Translations under genes and position numbers: made by a program
Notes under the pieces: generated by a model
Seen by the model: only the letters and a program-made list of their open reading frames with translations
Database searches by the model: none
Told to the model about the DNA's origin: nothing
Source: Candidatus Caenarcanales bacterium
GTDB lineage: Bacteria; Cyanobacteriota; Vampirovibrionia; 2-02-FULL-35-15
Length of the DNA stretch: 64,000 nt
Reading direction: 5' to 3'
Assembly (NCBI GenBank): GCA_020050435.1
Contig: JAGVKQ010000017.1
Span: 62,001 to 126,000 of the forward strand
In this document: piece after piece, positions 1 through 8,242 of the stretch
How positions within the stretch are numbered: the first letter of the stretch is position 1
How the letters are laid out: each line of letters starts with the position of its first letter

Positions 1-731
1 ACGACTTTTCCACCAAATGTACTATAAGCCGAAGGCCATGGCTGCAGGGCTCTAACTTGATTATGAATTTCTAAACTTGATTTATTCCAATCAATTTTTC
101 CTAATTCCTTTTTTAAGGTGGGGGCTTTTGTAACTTTTTCATGATCTTGCTCTATAAAGTTTGCTTTTCCATCTCTTATTAATTCAAGTCCTTTAAGCAA
201 AGCCTTAGCACCAAGTAAACTCATTTTTTTAGTTAGTTCTGCTGATGTCTCATTTTCTTCTATTGGACACTTTTCTTGAATTAGAACTGGACCACTATCC
301 AATCCAAGTTCAGTTTTCATAATTGAGATTCCAGTTTCTTTTTCACCATTTAAAATGGCATAGTTAATGGGGGCTGCTCCTCTATATTTAGGCAAAAGTG
401 ATGCATGCACATTGATCACACCTAACGGTGCAATATTTAAAACTTCATCATTTAAGATTTGACCAAATGCACAAGTAATTAAAAGATCTGGTTTTAATTC
501 TTTAATCTTATTTTTTATCTCTTCATCTTTTGAAATTTTCTGAGTTTGTAAAACCAAAATCCCTTTTTCATTTGCAAGTTTTTTTACCGGTGGTTCTTGT
601 ATTTTTTGGCCTCTACCTGCCTCTTTATCTGTTTGTGTACATAAAGCAAGAACACTTATCCAGGAAGTATTTAAAAGAGCCTCTAATGATGGCACTGCAA
701 ATTCTGGCGTGCCTAAAAAAATGATTTTCAC
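1..731 (-). CDS. fmt: Methionyl-tRNA formyltransferase, 3' end cut by window edge
   Basis: Transfers a formyl group from 10-formyl-THF to Met-tRNA(fMet) in the cytoplasm, priming bacterial translation initiation. The reverse-strand frame starts at a GTG (729-731) and reads VKIIFLGTPEFAVPSLEALL, the standard Fmt N-terminus. The family signature around HASLLPKYRGAAPINYA follows near residue 108, and a linker toward the C-terminal OB-like domain (RALQPWPSAY) is reached before the window ends. About 243 codons are visible of the roughly 310 expected, so the C-terminus lies outside. The GTG start means a search for ATG starts misses it. No strong Shine-Dalgarno is seen. It is divergent from the 690-aa gene. 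Confidence 0.95.
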   Translation of the reverse strand, partial: MKIIFLGTPEFAVPSLEALLNTSWISVLALCTQTDKEAGRGQKIQEPPVKKLANEKGILVLQTQKISKDEEIKNKIKELKPDLLITCAFGQILNDEVLNIAPLGVINVHASLLPKYRGAAPINYAILNGEKETGISIMKTELGLDSGPVLIQEKCPIEENETSAELTKKMSLLGAKALLKGLELIRDGKANFIEQDHEKVTKAPTLKKELGKIDWNKSSLEIHNQVRALQPWPSAYSTFGGKV

Positions 732-891
732 AAGATACAAAAGTACCACGGAAATACATATTATTTTCACTGTTTTTCAATTTATCTTCCTTATGTAAGA
801 AAGCGTAAATAGAATTATTAACTAATTATAAAGATGTTTTGATGTCTGTATTTTACATTGAATAATTACTAGTAATTACTACATAAAAAAG

Positions 892-928
892 GGAGTTCTA
901 AGTTAAGAACTTTTATTTTATTTTTTTA
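892..928 (+). terminator. Terminator-like hairpin upstream of the 690-aa gene
   Basis: AGTTCT (894-899) can pair with AGAACT (906-911), followed by a T-rich tract to 928. It looks like a rho-independent terminator on the plus strand, yet no plus-strand gene lies upstream in the 732-891 spacer. It may end an unannotated short RNA or read-through transcript, or be a chance AT-rich stem. Just upstream, AATTACTAGTAATT (about 862-875) is a perfect palindrome. Confidence 0.35.
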
Positions 929-935
929 TTCTCAC

Positions 936-941
936 TATAAA
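936..941 (+). promoter_or_regulatory. -10-like hexamer, predicted leaderless start
   Basis: TATAAA ends 5 bases before the ATG at 947 and no Shine-Dalgarno is present, so transcription would start at or next to the start codon. The same arrangement recurs at other genes in this window. Confidence 0.45.
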
Positions 942-946
942 ATTTC

Positions 947-3019
947 ATGATTCTAATTGCAACATCACAAATACAAGGAAGTCGTTCTTATGCAAACAGT
1001 GCATCAGATATTAGCTTTCAATCCTCTAATGGGCAAGAAAAATCAAAATCTGGAATAGAAATAGGTCAGCCACCTCAAAGAATAAAAGGTGAAGTTATAC
1101 ATCAAGGTATGAATCCATTTTTTCAATGGTTAAATGGAAAACTAGTCCCAAAAAATCCAGAGAATCCTACTCTCTATGAAAGTACTAGTGGCTATCTACA
1201 AAACATCACAAAAACACTTTGGACTACTACACCAATAATTCAAGCATTTGGTCTGGTTAGTAAAAGAGCAAATATGTTTGCCAGAGCAATTTATGGTACA
1301 TGCTGGTCTGTAGTTTATTCATGTTTAAGGCCACTTAAAGCTGATGCTGAATTACTTACTGATGAGGGTGCAACAAAACCTATATCAGATACCGTTAAAA
1401 CTTTTGACAGAGCTAATGAACATTTTAGATTAGGAATGGGAAGTATCGTTACAGCTTTTTATGGTAGTGGGGCAGTAGGGATGCTTTGGAATGCCATAAC
1501 TGGAAATGAAGAAGGATTTGAATCTGCAAGTAAACTCTATCAAAAAGGGATGTTAGATCAAAATCAAGTTTTTGCTTCCATGAACACTAGTATTTGCATG
1601 AAAAGAAAATATAATGCAAATCAGCTTCCAGAGGATGACAGAACAACTGGAAACGTAAAATCAACAGCAGAATTTATTGATTCTATTTTATTTTTACCTA
1701 ATGTTATAGCTCGCGGAATTGATACAGTTGATTTTTTTGGTTGGCATGTAGGTGATGGATTAGGAAAAATTATAAATTCCTTAGGTTATTTTTCATATGG
1801 GACATGGGCAGCAAGATTTGGTTTTGTTAAGGGACAGGAATTTAAAGGTGCAGGTGCACTTGAACCTAAAAATGAAGATTTAACTGGTTCTTTAAAGACA
1901 ATTGATGATGCTCTCTATAACACTCAGAAGTATGGTGCTGAAACTTTTAAATATTCACTGCCAGCACTATCTTTCATATCTTCTGGTCTAGAATTGTTTG
2001 GTTTAAGGGATCTAGCTAAACAAGTTTTTAGTTTTGAGGGAATACTTGAAAGATTAAATCCTACAATTTCAGCCTGGTGTTTAAGAAGCCCAGTAATGAC
2101 TGGACTTATGAAAACACCTAAAGTAGAATCTCTACAATCAGCACAAACACAAGCAGAACAAACACCTGATATTCAAACTCCAGAAGTAAGAGCTGAGGTA
2201 AAGCCAGAAGCAAATGCAGGAGCAAGTATAGAAATAAATACAGAAGCAACTACAACAGCAGCAAGTACAATTTTAGCTTCTGCTAATAAGACAGAAATTA
2301 CAAGTGAAAGAATTCAAAAAGTTAAACTGTTTTTAAAAGGCAAAATCAAAGAAGATAGAGAAATCATAGAAGATATATTTATAGCTGGAAATAAAGGTTT
2401 AGTAGAATGGAAGGTAATAATCGGTGCCTGTATTAAGGGTACTATAACACTTAGTATGGTACAAAGCCATATGAATTACTTCACTGATGAAAGAATACTT
2501 GATAAAGCTCTTGAAGAAGCACATTTAACTATTTCTGGACGCTATAAATATACTAGAAAAGTCATTAAAGAAGATGTCCCTGGAAAGTCAGACTTAATTC
2601 CTTTTAAAATACCTGCTGCAGTAAAACCTCCTGTTGAATTTGAAAGAGAAATTCATAGAGGAATAGTAGAATTTACTAGAACAGGGGATTTAACCAAAGG
2701 AGCAACTATTGAACACGTTATTGAATCTGCAAAAAGGGGATACATAAGTTGGCAAGCAGCCTTTAGAGGATTTACCTTAAATAAAAACCAACAAACATGG
2801 GAATCATTCTTAGATAAGATTGTTGATGAGTCAATTCCTCTAGAGGAGTTAAAACAAAATAGATTGGTATTTGCTAAACTACGAGAAGGTGTTACTGTAG
2901 ATAATTCTCAGGATGAAAGAAATTATGATACAGATACTACTCAATATTTCGATATAGCTGATATTGTTTACATAAAACATCATCATGTACTTGATAGTAA
3001 ATGGGGAGTGGCGGTATAA
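947..3019 (+). CDS. Hypothetical protein, 690 aa
   Basis: I do not recognise this protein. Residues 1 to about 385 look like a folded region rich in aromatic and Gly residues (for example DTVDFFGWHVGDGLGKIIN near 260-280), with short hydrophobic stretches but no convincing multi-span membrane pattern. Residues about 393-455 are low-complexity, rich in Gln, Thr, Glu, Ala and Pro, and probably an unstructured linker. A charged, mostly helical C-terminal region (about 460-690) follows. There is no clear signal peptide. The chosen ATG is supported by a -10-like TATAAA five bases upstream; there is no Shine-Dalgarno. The stop codon overlaps the -10 hexamer of the downstream pyrB. The function is unknown. 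Confidence 0.75.
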   Translation: MILIATSQIQGSRSYANSASDISFQSSNGQEKSKSGIEIGQPPQRIKGEVIHQGMNPFFQWLNGKLVPKNPENPTLYESTSGYLQNITKTLWTTTPIIQAFGLVSKRANMFARAIYGTCWSVVYSCLRPLKADAELLTDEGATKPISDTVKTFDRANEHFRLGMGSIVTAFYGSGAVGMLWNAITGNEEGFESASKLYQKGMLDQNQVFASMNTSICMKRKYNANQLPEDDRTTGNVKSTAEFIDSILFLPNVIARGIDTVDFFGWHVGDGLGKIINSLGYFSYGTWAARFGFVKGQEFKGAGALEPKNEDLTGSLKTIDDALYNTQKYGAETFKYSLPALSFISSGLELFGLRDLAKQVFSFEGILERLNPTISAWCLRSPVMTGLMKTPKVESLQSAQTQAEQTPDIQTPEVRAEVKPEANAGASIEINTEATTTAASTILASANKTEITSERIQKVKLFLKGKIKEDREIIEDIFIAGNKGLVEWKVIIGACIKGTITLSMVQSHMNYFTDERILDKALEEAHLTISGRYKYTRKVIKEDVPGKSDLIPFKIPAAVKPPVEFEREIHRGIVEFTRTGDLTKGATIEHVIESAKRGYISWQAAFRGFTLNKNQQTWESFLDKIVDESIPLEELKQNRLVFAKLREGVTVDNSQDERNYDTDTTQYFDIADIVYIKHHHVLDSKWGVAV

Positions 3020-3020
3020 T
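3015..3020 (+). promoter_or_regulatory. Candidate -10 of pyrB
   Basis: TATAAT lies in the string CGGTATAATATTCATA, which overlaps the stop codon of the preceding gene. The same 16-mer precedes the SagB-like gene at 4228-4243. Here it would give a leader of about 47 bases carrying an AAGAGG-type ribosome binding site before the GTG start of pyrB. Confidence 0.5.
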
Positions 3021-3073
3021 ATTCATAATCCTTAATTTAATCCAGTGAGGTTAAAAGGGTTAAGAGGCACACT

Positions 3074-4108
3074 GTGTCAAAAGAAATTGAATTAAAAAAA
3101 ACTTCGCATATTTCAGAAGATTTAAATTTAGAACCCATTATTAAAAAAGATTTTGCCTGGACTAGAAAAAAATTACTTAGTACAAAAGATTTATTAAAAG
3201 AAGAAGTAGAACTGATACTTGAAACTGCAAAAGTTTTATCTGAAATCCCTACTCGCCCTGTAAAAAAAGTACCGACTTTAAGAGGGAAGGTAGTAATAAA
3301 CTTATTTTATGAAAACAGCACTAGAACTCGCTCTAGTTTTGAACTAGCGGGAAAATATCTTTCTGCTGATGTAACCAATTTCTCTATCTCTACATCATCT
3401 GTTAAAAAGGGAGAGACTTTACAGGACACAGCACAAACTCTCATCCAAATGGGAGCAGATGCAGTAGTAATCAGACATCAAGACTCAGGCATACCTTTTC
3501 AGCTATCTGAGCATTTACCACCTCACATAGCACTCATAAATGCAGGTGATGGCACAAATGAACACCCTTCACAAGCACTACTTGATTTATACACTATGAA
3601 AGAATCTACTGGAAATGATGAGCCCTTAGATAGTTTTTTAAAAAACAAAAAGATTACAATAGTAGGAGATGTCTTACATAGCAGAGTTGCCAGATCAAAC
3701 ATTTGGCTACTTCAAAAGTTTGGTATGGATATAAGTGTTTGTGGTCCACCTACACTAGTACCAGAAGAGTTTAGTAAGTTTGGTATAAAAGTACACTGGA
3801 ATCTGAATGATGCTATTAAAGATTCTGATTTTATAATGGTACTCAGATTACAGATAGAGAGACAAGAAAAAGGATTGATTCCATCACTTGCAGAATATAA
3901 TAAATTATTTGGACTTAACCATGAAAGAATAAAACTTGCTAAGAAAGATGTAAAGGTTCTACACCCCGGTCCAATGAATAGAGGAGTAGAAATATCTTCA
4001 GAACTTGCTGATGATCCTAATTATTCTCTTATAAATAAACAGGTTTCAAATGGTGTGGCAGTAAGAATGGCACTTTTGTATCTTTTAATATTTGCTAGTG
4101 GGAAATAA
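3074..4108 (+). CDS. pyrB: Aspartate carbamoyltransferase catalytic subunit
   Basis: Condenses carbamoyl phosphate with aspartate to N-carbamoyl-aspartate, the committed step of pyrimidine synthesis, in the cytosol. The carbamoyl-phosphate loop FYENSTRTRSSFE is at residues 78-90, HPSQALLDLY at 164-173 and the C-terminal HPGPMNRGVEI motif is intact. At 344 aa it is about 30 residues longer than typical, the excess being a charged N-terminal extension. The start is GTG, preceded by AAGAGG at a suitable distance. No pyrI regulatory subunit or pyrC is adjacent, so the enzyme is probably a simple trimer. The carbamoyltransferase family also includes ornithine transcarbamylase, but the motif set favours PyrB. 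Confidence 0.93.
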   Translation: MSKEIELKKTSHISEDLNLEPIIKKDFAWTRKKLLSTKDLLKEEVELILETAKVLSEIPTRPVKKVPTLRGKVVINLFYENSTRTRSSFELAGKYLSADVTNFSISTSSVKKGETLQDTAQTLIQMGADAVVIRHQDSGIPFQLSEHLPPHIALINAGDGTNEHPSQALLDLYTMKESTGNDEPLDSFLKNKKITIVGDVLHSRVARSNIWLLQKFGMDISVCGPPTLVPEEFSKFGIKVHWNLNDAIKDSDFIMVLRLQIERQEKGLIPSLAEYNKLFGLNHERIKLAKKDVKVLHPGPMNRGVEISSELADDPNYSLINKQVSNGVAVRMALLYLLIFASGK

Positions 4109-4116
4109 TTGCAGGG

Positions 4117-4205
4117 CGTCATTGCGAGGAATGAAATGACGAAGCAATCTAATAACGTATCACGTAGGGGAGATTGCTTCGTCGCTAACGCTCCTCGCAA
4201 TGACG
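4117..4205. repeat. Interspersed palindromic repeat, CGTCATTGCGAG type
   Basis: Two imperfect inverted arms (4117-4150 and 4171-4205) share CGTCATTGCGAGGA at the outer end and GACGAAGCAATCT at the inner end, separated by a 20-base loop. Repeats with these arms are familiar to me from many unrelated bacterial genomes as non-coding mobile-like palindromes. A reverse-strand reading frame across it (LRGALATKQSP...) is a well-known kind of spurious protein. It lies between pyrB and the SagB-like gene, and could fold as a transcript-ending hairpin. Confidence 0.85.
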
Positions 4206-4230
4206 TTTTACCATAAATTATTTCTAACGG

Positions 4231-4236
4231 TATAAT
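4231..4236 (+). promoter_or_regulatory. -10 TATAAT, predicted leaderless start
   Basis: A perfect TATAAT sits 6 bases before the ATG at 4243, with no Shine-Dalgarno between. A transcript starting 6-7 bases after the hexamer would begin at the start codon itself. Confidence 0.6.
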
Positions 4237-4242
4237 ATTCAT

Positions 4243-5775
4243 ATGTCCACCTACGAATCTTACGCTGAATATTATCACGACCTCACAAAATACTCTCCTG
4301 AAGGTATAGCATCAAATCAACACAGACTTGATTTTGACAAACAGCCTTCTGTATTTAAAGAATATCCAAGTCAAAAAAAAATCGATATTTCATATCTTTT
4401 ACTGCTTGATAGAAATCCATTTTCAGATGTAGGAATAAAGCCTCAGAAAGATTTCACCAATGAAGAAAAATATCTAGCTAAATTATCTACACTTTTATAT
4501 TTTTCATATGGAATTACTGCTATTGTTCCACATGCAGAAAAGCCTTTTTACATGCGCTCTAGTCCTTCAGCTGGTGGGCTATATCCCAGTGAGATTTATG
4601 TAATTTCAGAAGATTATCCAGGTCTTGAAGATGGAATTTATAACTTTCAAGTTGTAAATCAATCCTTAGCACAGATTAAAAAAGGAAAATTTAAAAGTGG
4701 TCTATTAAAAGCAACTTTTGATAATCCAAATATAAATGAAGCTAAATTAACCTTGGTTTTAACAGGAGTTTTTTATAGAAGTTCATGGAGATATCAGGAC
4801 AGAGCTTATAGAAGAATATGCCTTGATACTGGTCACATACTTGGAAATATAGATGTTGTAAGTTCTGCATGTGGATTTAAAGCTGTTTTAGCTGGTGGAT
4901 TTAACGATAAATCAATTAATGAAATTTTAGAGCTGGATGAGGAAGAAGAACAAAGCTTAGTAGTGCTTCCTTTAATCGATAAAAATAATACTGTTAAAGA
5001 TTTCCCTAAAGCGCTTCCATCAAAGCTAGATAAAGTAAATATAAAAACCCCTGAGGGAAATAGACTCATTGAATTACATAACAGATCTAATATTGAAAAG
5101 TTTGTAAATATACCAAATATAAAAATTCAAAGCGTGGAAGAGAAATTGTCATTCTGTACTAAAGCTCAGTTTGATGAAAATAAAATATCATTTAACTGGA
5201 ATAAGAACTTATATACTACTCTTCTTAAAAGACGTTCTACCAGAGCTTTTTCAGGTGAGTCAATTTCAAAAGAAGAACTGGCTGCACTTCTAGATTTTGG
5301 GTATCATCCTGAACTTTTCAGAAATGAAACCCTGGATCCTAATCCTGATTATTTTGATGCATCATTAATTGAAACATTTATAGCAGTTAATGATGTGGAC
5401 GGTCTTGAGGAAGGATGCTATTTTTATTCTAAAGATGGCAGATATTTAAGACAAATAAGATTTAAAAACTTTAGAGAAGAAATTCACTATCTTTGCCTTG
5501 GTCAAGAGCTTGGTTATAAAGCAAGCGCTGTTATATTTCATACAGCAGATTTATCTAAAGCTGTTTTTAAATATGGGGAAAGAGCATATAGATACTTACA
5601 TTTAGATGCTGGACATTTAGGTCAAAGGATTAATCTAGCTGCAGCTAATTTAAATATTGGTGTAAGTGGAATAGGTGGTTTTTTTGATGATCAAGTTAAT
5701 GAAATGCTTGGAATACCTGAACATGAAGCTGTTGTGTATATAACAACTCTTGGAGTACCTGCTAAGAACAGTTGA
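4243..5775 (+). CDS. SagB/ThcOx-type dehydrogenase, two nitroreductase domains
   Basis: A flavin-dependent oxidoreductase of the nitroreductase superfamily. SagB-type members oxidise azolines in peptide natural products, but many stand-alone homologues have no known substrate. The 510-aa chain holds two related domains. The first (about 45-250) contains RSSPSAGGLYPSEIYV and YRRICLDTGHILGNI; the second (about 320-508) contains LLKRRSTRAFSGESIS and YRYLHLDAGHLGQRI. The paired D(T/A)GH motifs show an internal duplication. No cyclodehydratase, YcaO or precursor peptide gene is nearby, so a TOMM role is not supported by context. The start codon follows a TATAAT by 6 bases. The gene ends against a palindromic repeat. 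Confidence 0.85.
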   Translation: MSTYESYAEYYHDLTKYSPEGIASNQHRLDFDKQPSVFKEYPSQKKIDISYLLLLDRNPFSDVGIKPQKDFTNEEKYLAKLSTLLYFSYGITAIVPHAEKPFYMRSSPSAGGLYPSEIYVISEDYPGLEDGIYNFQVVNQSLAQIKKGKFKSGLLKATFDNPNINEAKLTLVLTGVFYRSSWRYQDRAYRRICLDTGHILGNIDVVSSACGFKAVLAGGFNDKSINEILELDEEEEQSLVVLPLIDKNNTVKDFPKALPSKLDKVNIKTPEGNRLIELHNRSNIEKFVNIPNIKIQSVEEKLSFCTKAQFDENKISFNWNKNLYTTLLKRRSTRAFSGESISKEELAALLDFGYHPELFRNETLDPNPDYFDASLIETFIAVNDVDGLEEGCYFYSKDGRYLRQIRFKNFREEIHYLCLGQELGYKASAVIFHTADLSKAVFKYGERAYRYLHLDAGHLGQRINLAAANLNIGVSGIGGFFDDQVNEMLGIPEHEAVVYITTLGVPAKNS

Positions 5776-5843
5776 TGGTGGATGGTTAATAGTTTATGGT
5801 TTCAGTATTACCATTTACCATCAACCATCAACCATTGACCATC
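5774..5843. repeat. Palindromic intergenic repeat, ATGGTTGATGGT type
   Basis: Blocks built on GATGGT/ATGGTTAA at 5774-5800 are answered by inverted ACCATCAACC/ACCATTGACC blocks at 5810-5843. The element starts at the stop codon of the SagB-like gene and ends about 20 bases before the gcvPA start. A related element lies at 16129-16217. Confidence 0.7.
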
Positions 5844-5863
5844 TGTTATATTATTCCTACCTC

Positions 5864-7291
5864 ATGGAAACATTAGAAAAACAGGAAAACAAGAAAATTA
5901 TAAAGAAAGAAAATGAGCCCACAAGGCCAATTCCATATTTGCCTCATACAGATGAAGACAGAAAAGAAATGTTTGAATCTATGGGGATAAATTCCATGGA
6001 AGATTTAATAAAAGGTATTCCGGCTAAATTAAGAGATTTTGATTTAGACTTACCCAGCACAAAGTCAGAAATTGAAATCAATAAAATATTTAATGACTTA
6101 GCTAATAAAAACAAGTCATTAAATGAACAAGCATCTTTTATCGGTGGTGGTGTATATAACAGATACATTCCTAGTGTTGTTGGTGAAGTTCTATCAAAGG
6201 GAGATTTTTATACCGCTTATACTCCTTATCAACCAGAAGTAAGCCAAGGAACACTTCAAGCTATTTATGAATTTCAAACTTTAATCTGTAACTTAACAGG
6301 AATGGATGCAGCCAATGCTTCTGTTTATGATGGAGCTACTGCAGTTATTGAAGCTGCACTTATGGCTTGCAGGGCTACAAAAAGAAAAAAAATATTAGTT
6401 TCAAGGAATGTATATAAAGAAGCTCAGGAAGTTTGTAAAACTTATGCCTGGGGGGCAAATCTAGAAATTGATTTTGTTGATTTTGATAAAAATACAGGCA
6501 TAACAGATATTGAAGATTTAAAGAAAAAGATTAATGATGACATTGCTTGTTTTGTAATCTCATATCCAAACTTTGCTGGCTGTATTGAACCAGTCAAAGA
6601 AATTGAAAGTATAGTTAAGAGTAAAGGTGCTCTTCTTGTTGGGAGAGTTGATTTAATCAGCCTAGCCCTTCTTCAATCCCCAAGAGAACTTGGAATTGAC
6701 ATTACGGTAGGTGATGGACAAGCATTAGGTAATTTTGCAAATTATGGTGGTCCACATGTAGGTTTTATTAGCTGTATAAAGGATTTAGTAAGACAATTGC
6801 CAGGTAGAATTGTGGGTTTAAGTAAAGATTCAAAAGGAAACAGAGCGTTTACGCTTACTCTTCAAACTAGAGAGCAACATATCAGGCGCCAACATGCCAC
6901 CAGTAATATCTGTACTAATCAATCATTAAATGCTCTGGCAGTTCTCGTATATCTAACATACATGGGTCCATATGGCTTAAAAAGAGTAGCAGAGATATCA
7001 CTAAAAAGAGCACATTTCTTAGCAGAAGAACTCCAAAAGATCACACTCAAAAATGGTCAAAAGTTAAAGCTTTCTTTCAACTCTGTCTTCTTTAATGAGT
7101 TTGTACTTGAAATACCAATAAGTGCCGCAGACTTTATTAATAAGTTAAAAGATAAGAATATACTGCCAGGGCTTGACTTAAATTCAATACCTGGATATAA
7201 AACAAATCAGATACTTGTTACGGTCACTGAGATGAACAGTATCGAACAGGTGAAACATTTCATAGATTCTGTAAAAAAAATATTTTCTTAG
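5864..7291 (+). CDS. gcvPA: Glycine dehydrogenase (decarboxylating) subunit 1
   Basis: The N-terminal half of the two-subunit glycine cleavage P-protein, which with GcvPB and PLP decarboxylates glycine and passes the aminomethyl group to the H-protein lipoyl arm. The sequence PYLPHTDEDRKEMFESMGI near residue 20, YTPYQPEVSQGTLQAIYEFQ and the Gly-rich stretch GDGQALGNFANYGGPHVGF are typical of GcvPA. I place the start at ATG 5864 (475 aa). The frame stays open upstream to 5750, but that part reads through the palindromic repeat and overlaps the preceding gene. No Shine-Dalgarno is evident. The expected partner gcvPB and the H and T genes are not in this window; a 68-aa protein follows instead. 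Confidence 0.93.
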   Translation: METLEKQENKKIIKKENEPTRPIPYLPHTDEDRKEMFESMGINSMEDLIKGIPAKLRDFDLDLPSTKSEIEINKIFNDLANKNKSLNEQASFIGGGVYNRYIPSVVGEVLSKGDFYTAYTPYQPEVSQGTLQAIYEFQTLICNLTGMDAANASVYDGATAVIEAALMACRATKRKKILVSRNVYKEAQEVCKTYAWGANLEIDFVDFDKNTGITDIEDLKKKINDDIACFVISYPNFAGCIEPVKEIESIVKSKGALLVGRVDLISLALLQSPRELGIDITVGDGQALGNFANYGGPHVGFISCIKDLVRQLPGRIVGLSKDSKGNRAFTLTLQTREQHIRRQHATSNICTNQSLNALAVLVYLTYMGPYGLKRVAEISLKRAHFLAEELQKITLKNGQKLKLSFNSVFFNEFVLEIPISAADFINKLKDKNILPGLDLNSIPGYKTNQILVTVTEMNSIEQVKHFIDSVKKIFS

Positions 7292-7303
7292 GAGGAATTA
7301 TTC

Positions 7304-7510
7304 ATGGGTTTAAGTAAAGCAAGTTTAATTGATATAGCATCTGACTGGTCATTAGAATCAGGCGAATTAAAAGCAGCGGCTGGCCGTGCTCTACTAGCAC
7401 TCAGTGATGCTATTGATTCTATAGAAGCTCAAAACGATGATGATATAGCTAGTAGTTTAGAAGACCTCGCTAATGAACTTTATGAACTTGTAGAAGATCA
7501 AGAAGCTTAA
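7304..7510 (+). CDS. Small acidic helical protein, 68 aa
   Basis: I do not recognise this protein. It is strongly acidic with predicted helical heptads (ALSDAIDSIEAQNDDDIASS), has no signal peptide or membrane segment, and ends in ELYELVEDQEA. A very good AGGAGGAAT site (beginning at 7291) precedes the ATG, and it starts 12 bases after gcvPA, so the two are probably co-transcribed. Two hairpins downstream end the unit. Function unknown. Confidence 0.7.
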   Translation: MGLSKASLIDIASDWSLESGELKAAAGRALLALSDAIDSIEAQNDDDIASSLEDLANELYELVEDQEA

Positions 7511-7517
7511 TTTGTTT

Positions 7518-7559
7518 AGCTCAAGACAACCCTTAACAGGGCTGTGGGCTTGAGCTTTT
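7518..7559 (+). terminator. Hairpin terminator after the 68-aa gene
   Basis: AGCTCAAG (7518-7525) pairs with CTTGAGCT (7549-7556), extended by CAACCC/GGGCTG-type internal pairing, followed by a short TTTT. It ends the gcvPA transcription unit. Confidence 0.6.
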
Positions 7560-7576
7560 AGGTTCACTTCTCTCAT

Positions 7577-7613
7577 AGGATTTGCCCAATAAATGGGACA
7601 AATCCTTTTTTTT
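7577..7613 (+). terminator. Second intrinsic terminator
   Basis: AGGATTTG (7577-7584) pairs with CAAATCCT (7599-7606) and runs straight into a nine-base T tract (7605-7613). This is a textbook rho-independent terminator and stronger than the hairpin just upstream. Confidence 0.8.
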
Positions 7614-7668
7614 GCAAACACGAAGCTTGCGTTTCTCAATAGGCTTTACAAGATTAAAAATATTTAAT

Positions 7669-7697
7669 TTGACCTAGATCATAAATCTTGATACTTT
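7669..7697 (+). promoter_or_regulatory. Candidate promoter of the 170-aa gene
   Basis: TTGACC (7669-7674) and TACTTT (7692-7697) are spaced by 17 bases. An AGAGGAG ribosome binding site follows at 7712-7718, seven bases from the ATG. This gene therefore uses a conventional leader. Confidence 0.45.
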
Positions 7698-7724
7698 TAA
7701 AGCACTTTATTAGAGGAGAGTTTT

Positions 7725-8237
7725 ATGTTTGGAGTTTCATTATCCCCACGAATGGCTAGATTACAACATTTTAGAAGTCAACCCCCTGAAATTGAAAAAA
7801 GACTTAGAGAAGCTAATAGAACATTAAAAAAAATATGTCCTCAATTGAATATTCATTACATTGATCCAAATAAACCTGATTCATCAACTAAATATTTAGC
7901 CCACTATATAAGAACTGATAAGCCTATATATATGATTACTGGAACAGTATCATATAAAACATTGAATGAAAGACTGCTATCAAGTAGACATAAAGCAAAA
8001 TATCCTGATTTTACTAATCCACGCCCAGCTAGAGATAAAAGCCTTAACAATAATAGAGAGCAAAGAACAGAGCTTATGAGCAAGAAATTAGAATTCTATT
8101 TTGATGTACTTCAACATATGGTTGATAAAGATATTAGACCATTACTTAATAGTGTAGAAATTGAATATTTAAGACCTGGGCTTTACCTAGAATCTGAACA
8201 TCCTAATAACCCATATTTATCTTTTATGGGTGAGTAA
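7725..8237 (+). CDS. Hypothetical protein, 170 aa
   Basis: Not recognised. It is a soluble-looking, basic protein with no signal peptide or membrane span. The N-terminal half has a short helical segment (EIEKRLREANRTLKKICPQ) and a central beta-like stretch (DKPIYMITGTVSYKTL). The middle is Arg/Asn-rich (NPRPARDKSLNNNREQR). The start is secure: ATG follows AGAGGAG by a normal spacing, and a plausible -35/-10 pair lies upstream. It is a single-gene unit facing the minus-strand CPBP gene. Function unknown. Confidence 0.7.
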   Translation: MFGVSLSPRMARLQHFRSQPPEIEKRLREANRTLKKICPQLNIHYIDPNKPDSSTKYLAHYIRTDKPIYMITGTVSYKTLNERLLSSRHKAKYPDFTNPRPARDKSLNNNREQRTELMSKKLEFYFDVLQHMVDKDIRPLLNSVEIEYLRPGLYLESEHPNNPYLSFMGE

Positions 8238-8242
8238 ATTAT

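Noticed and set aside
530-724. Plus-strand ORF of 64 codons at 530
   Set aside because: It lies wholly opposite the fmt frame, which is clearly conserved on the minus strand, and it has no ribosome binding site.
4021-4278. Reverse-strand ORF across the pyrB end and the palindromic repeat
   Set aside because: It is produced by the repeat (LRGALATKQSP-type translation) and overlaps two well-supported plus-strand genes.
5750-5863. N-terminal extension of the gcvPA frame
   Set aside because: It translates the palindromic repeat, overlaps the stop of the preceding gene and has no homology; the start at 5864 matches GcvPA proteins.
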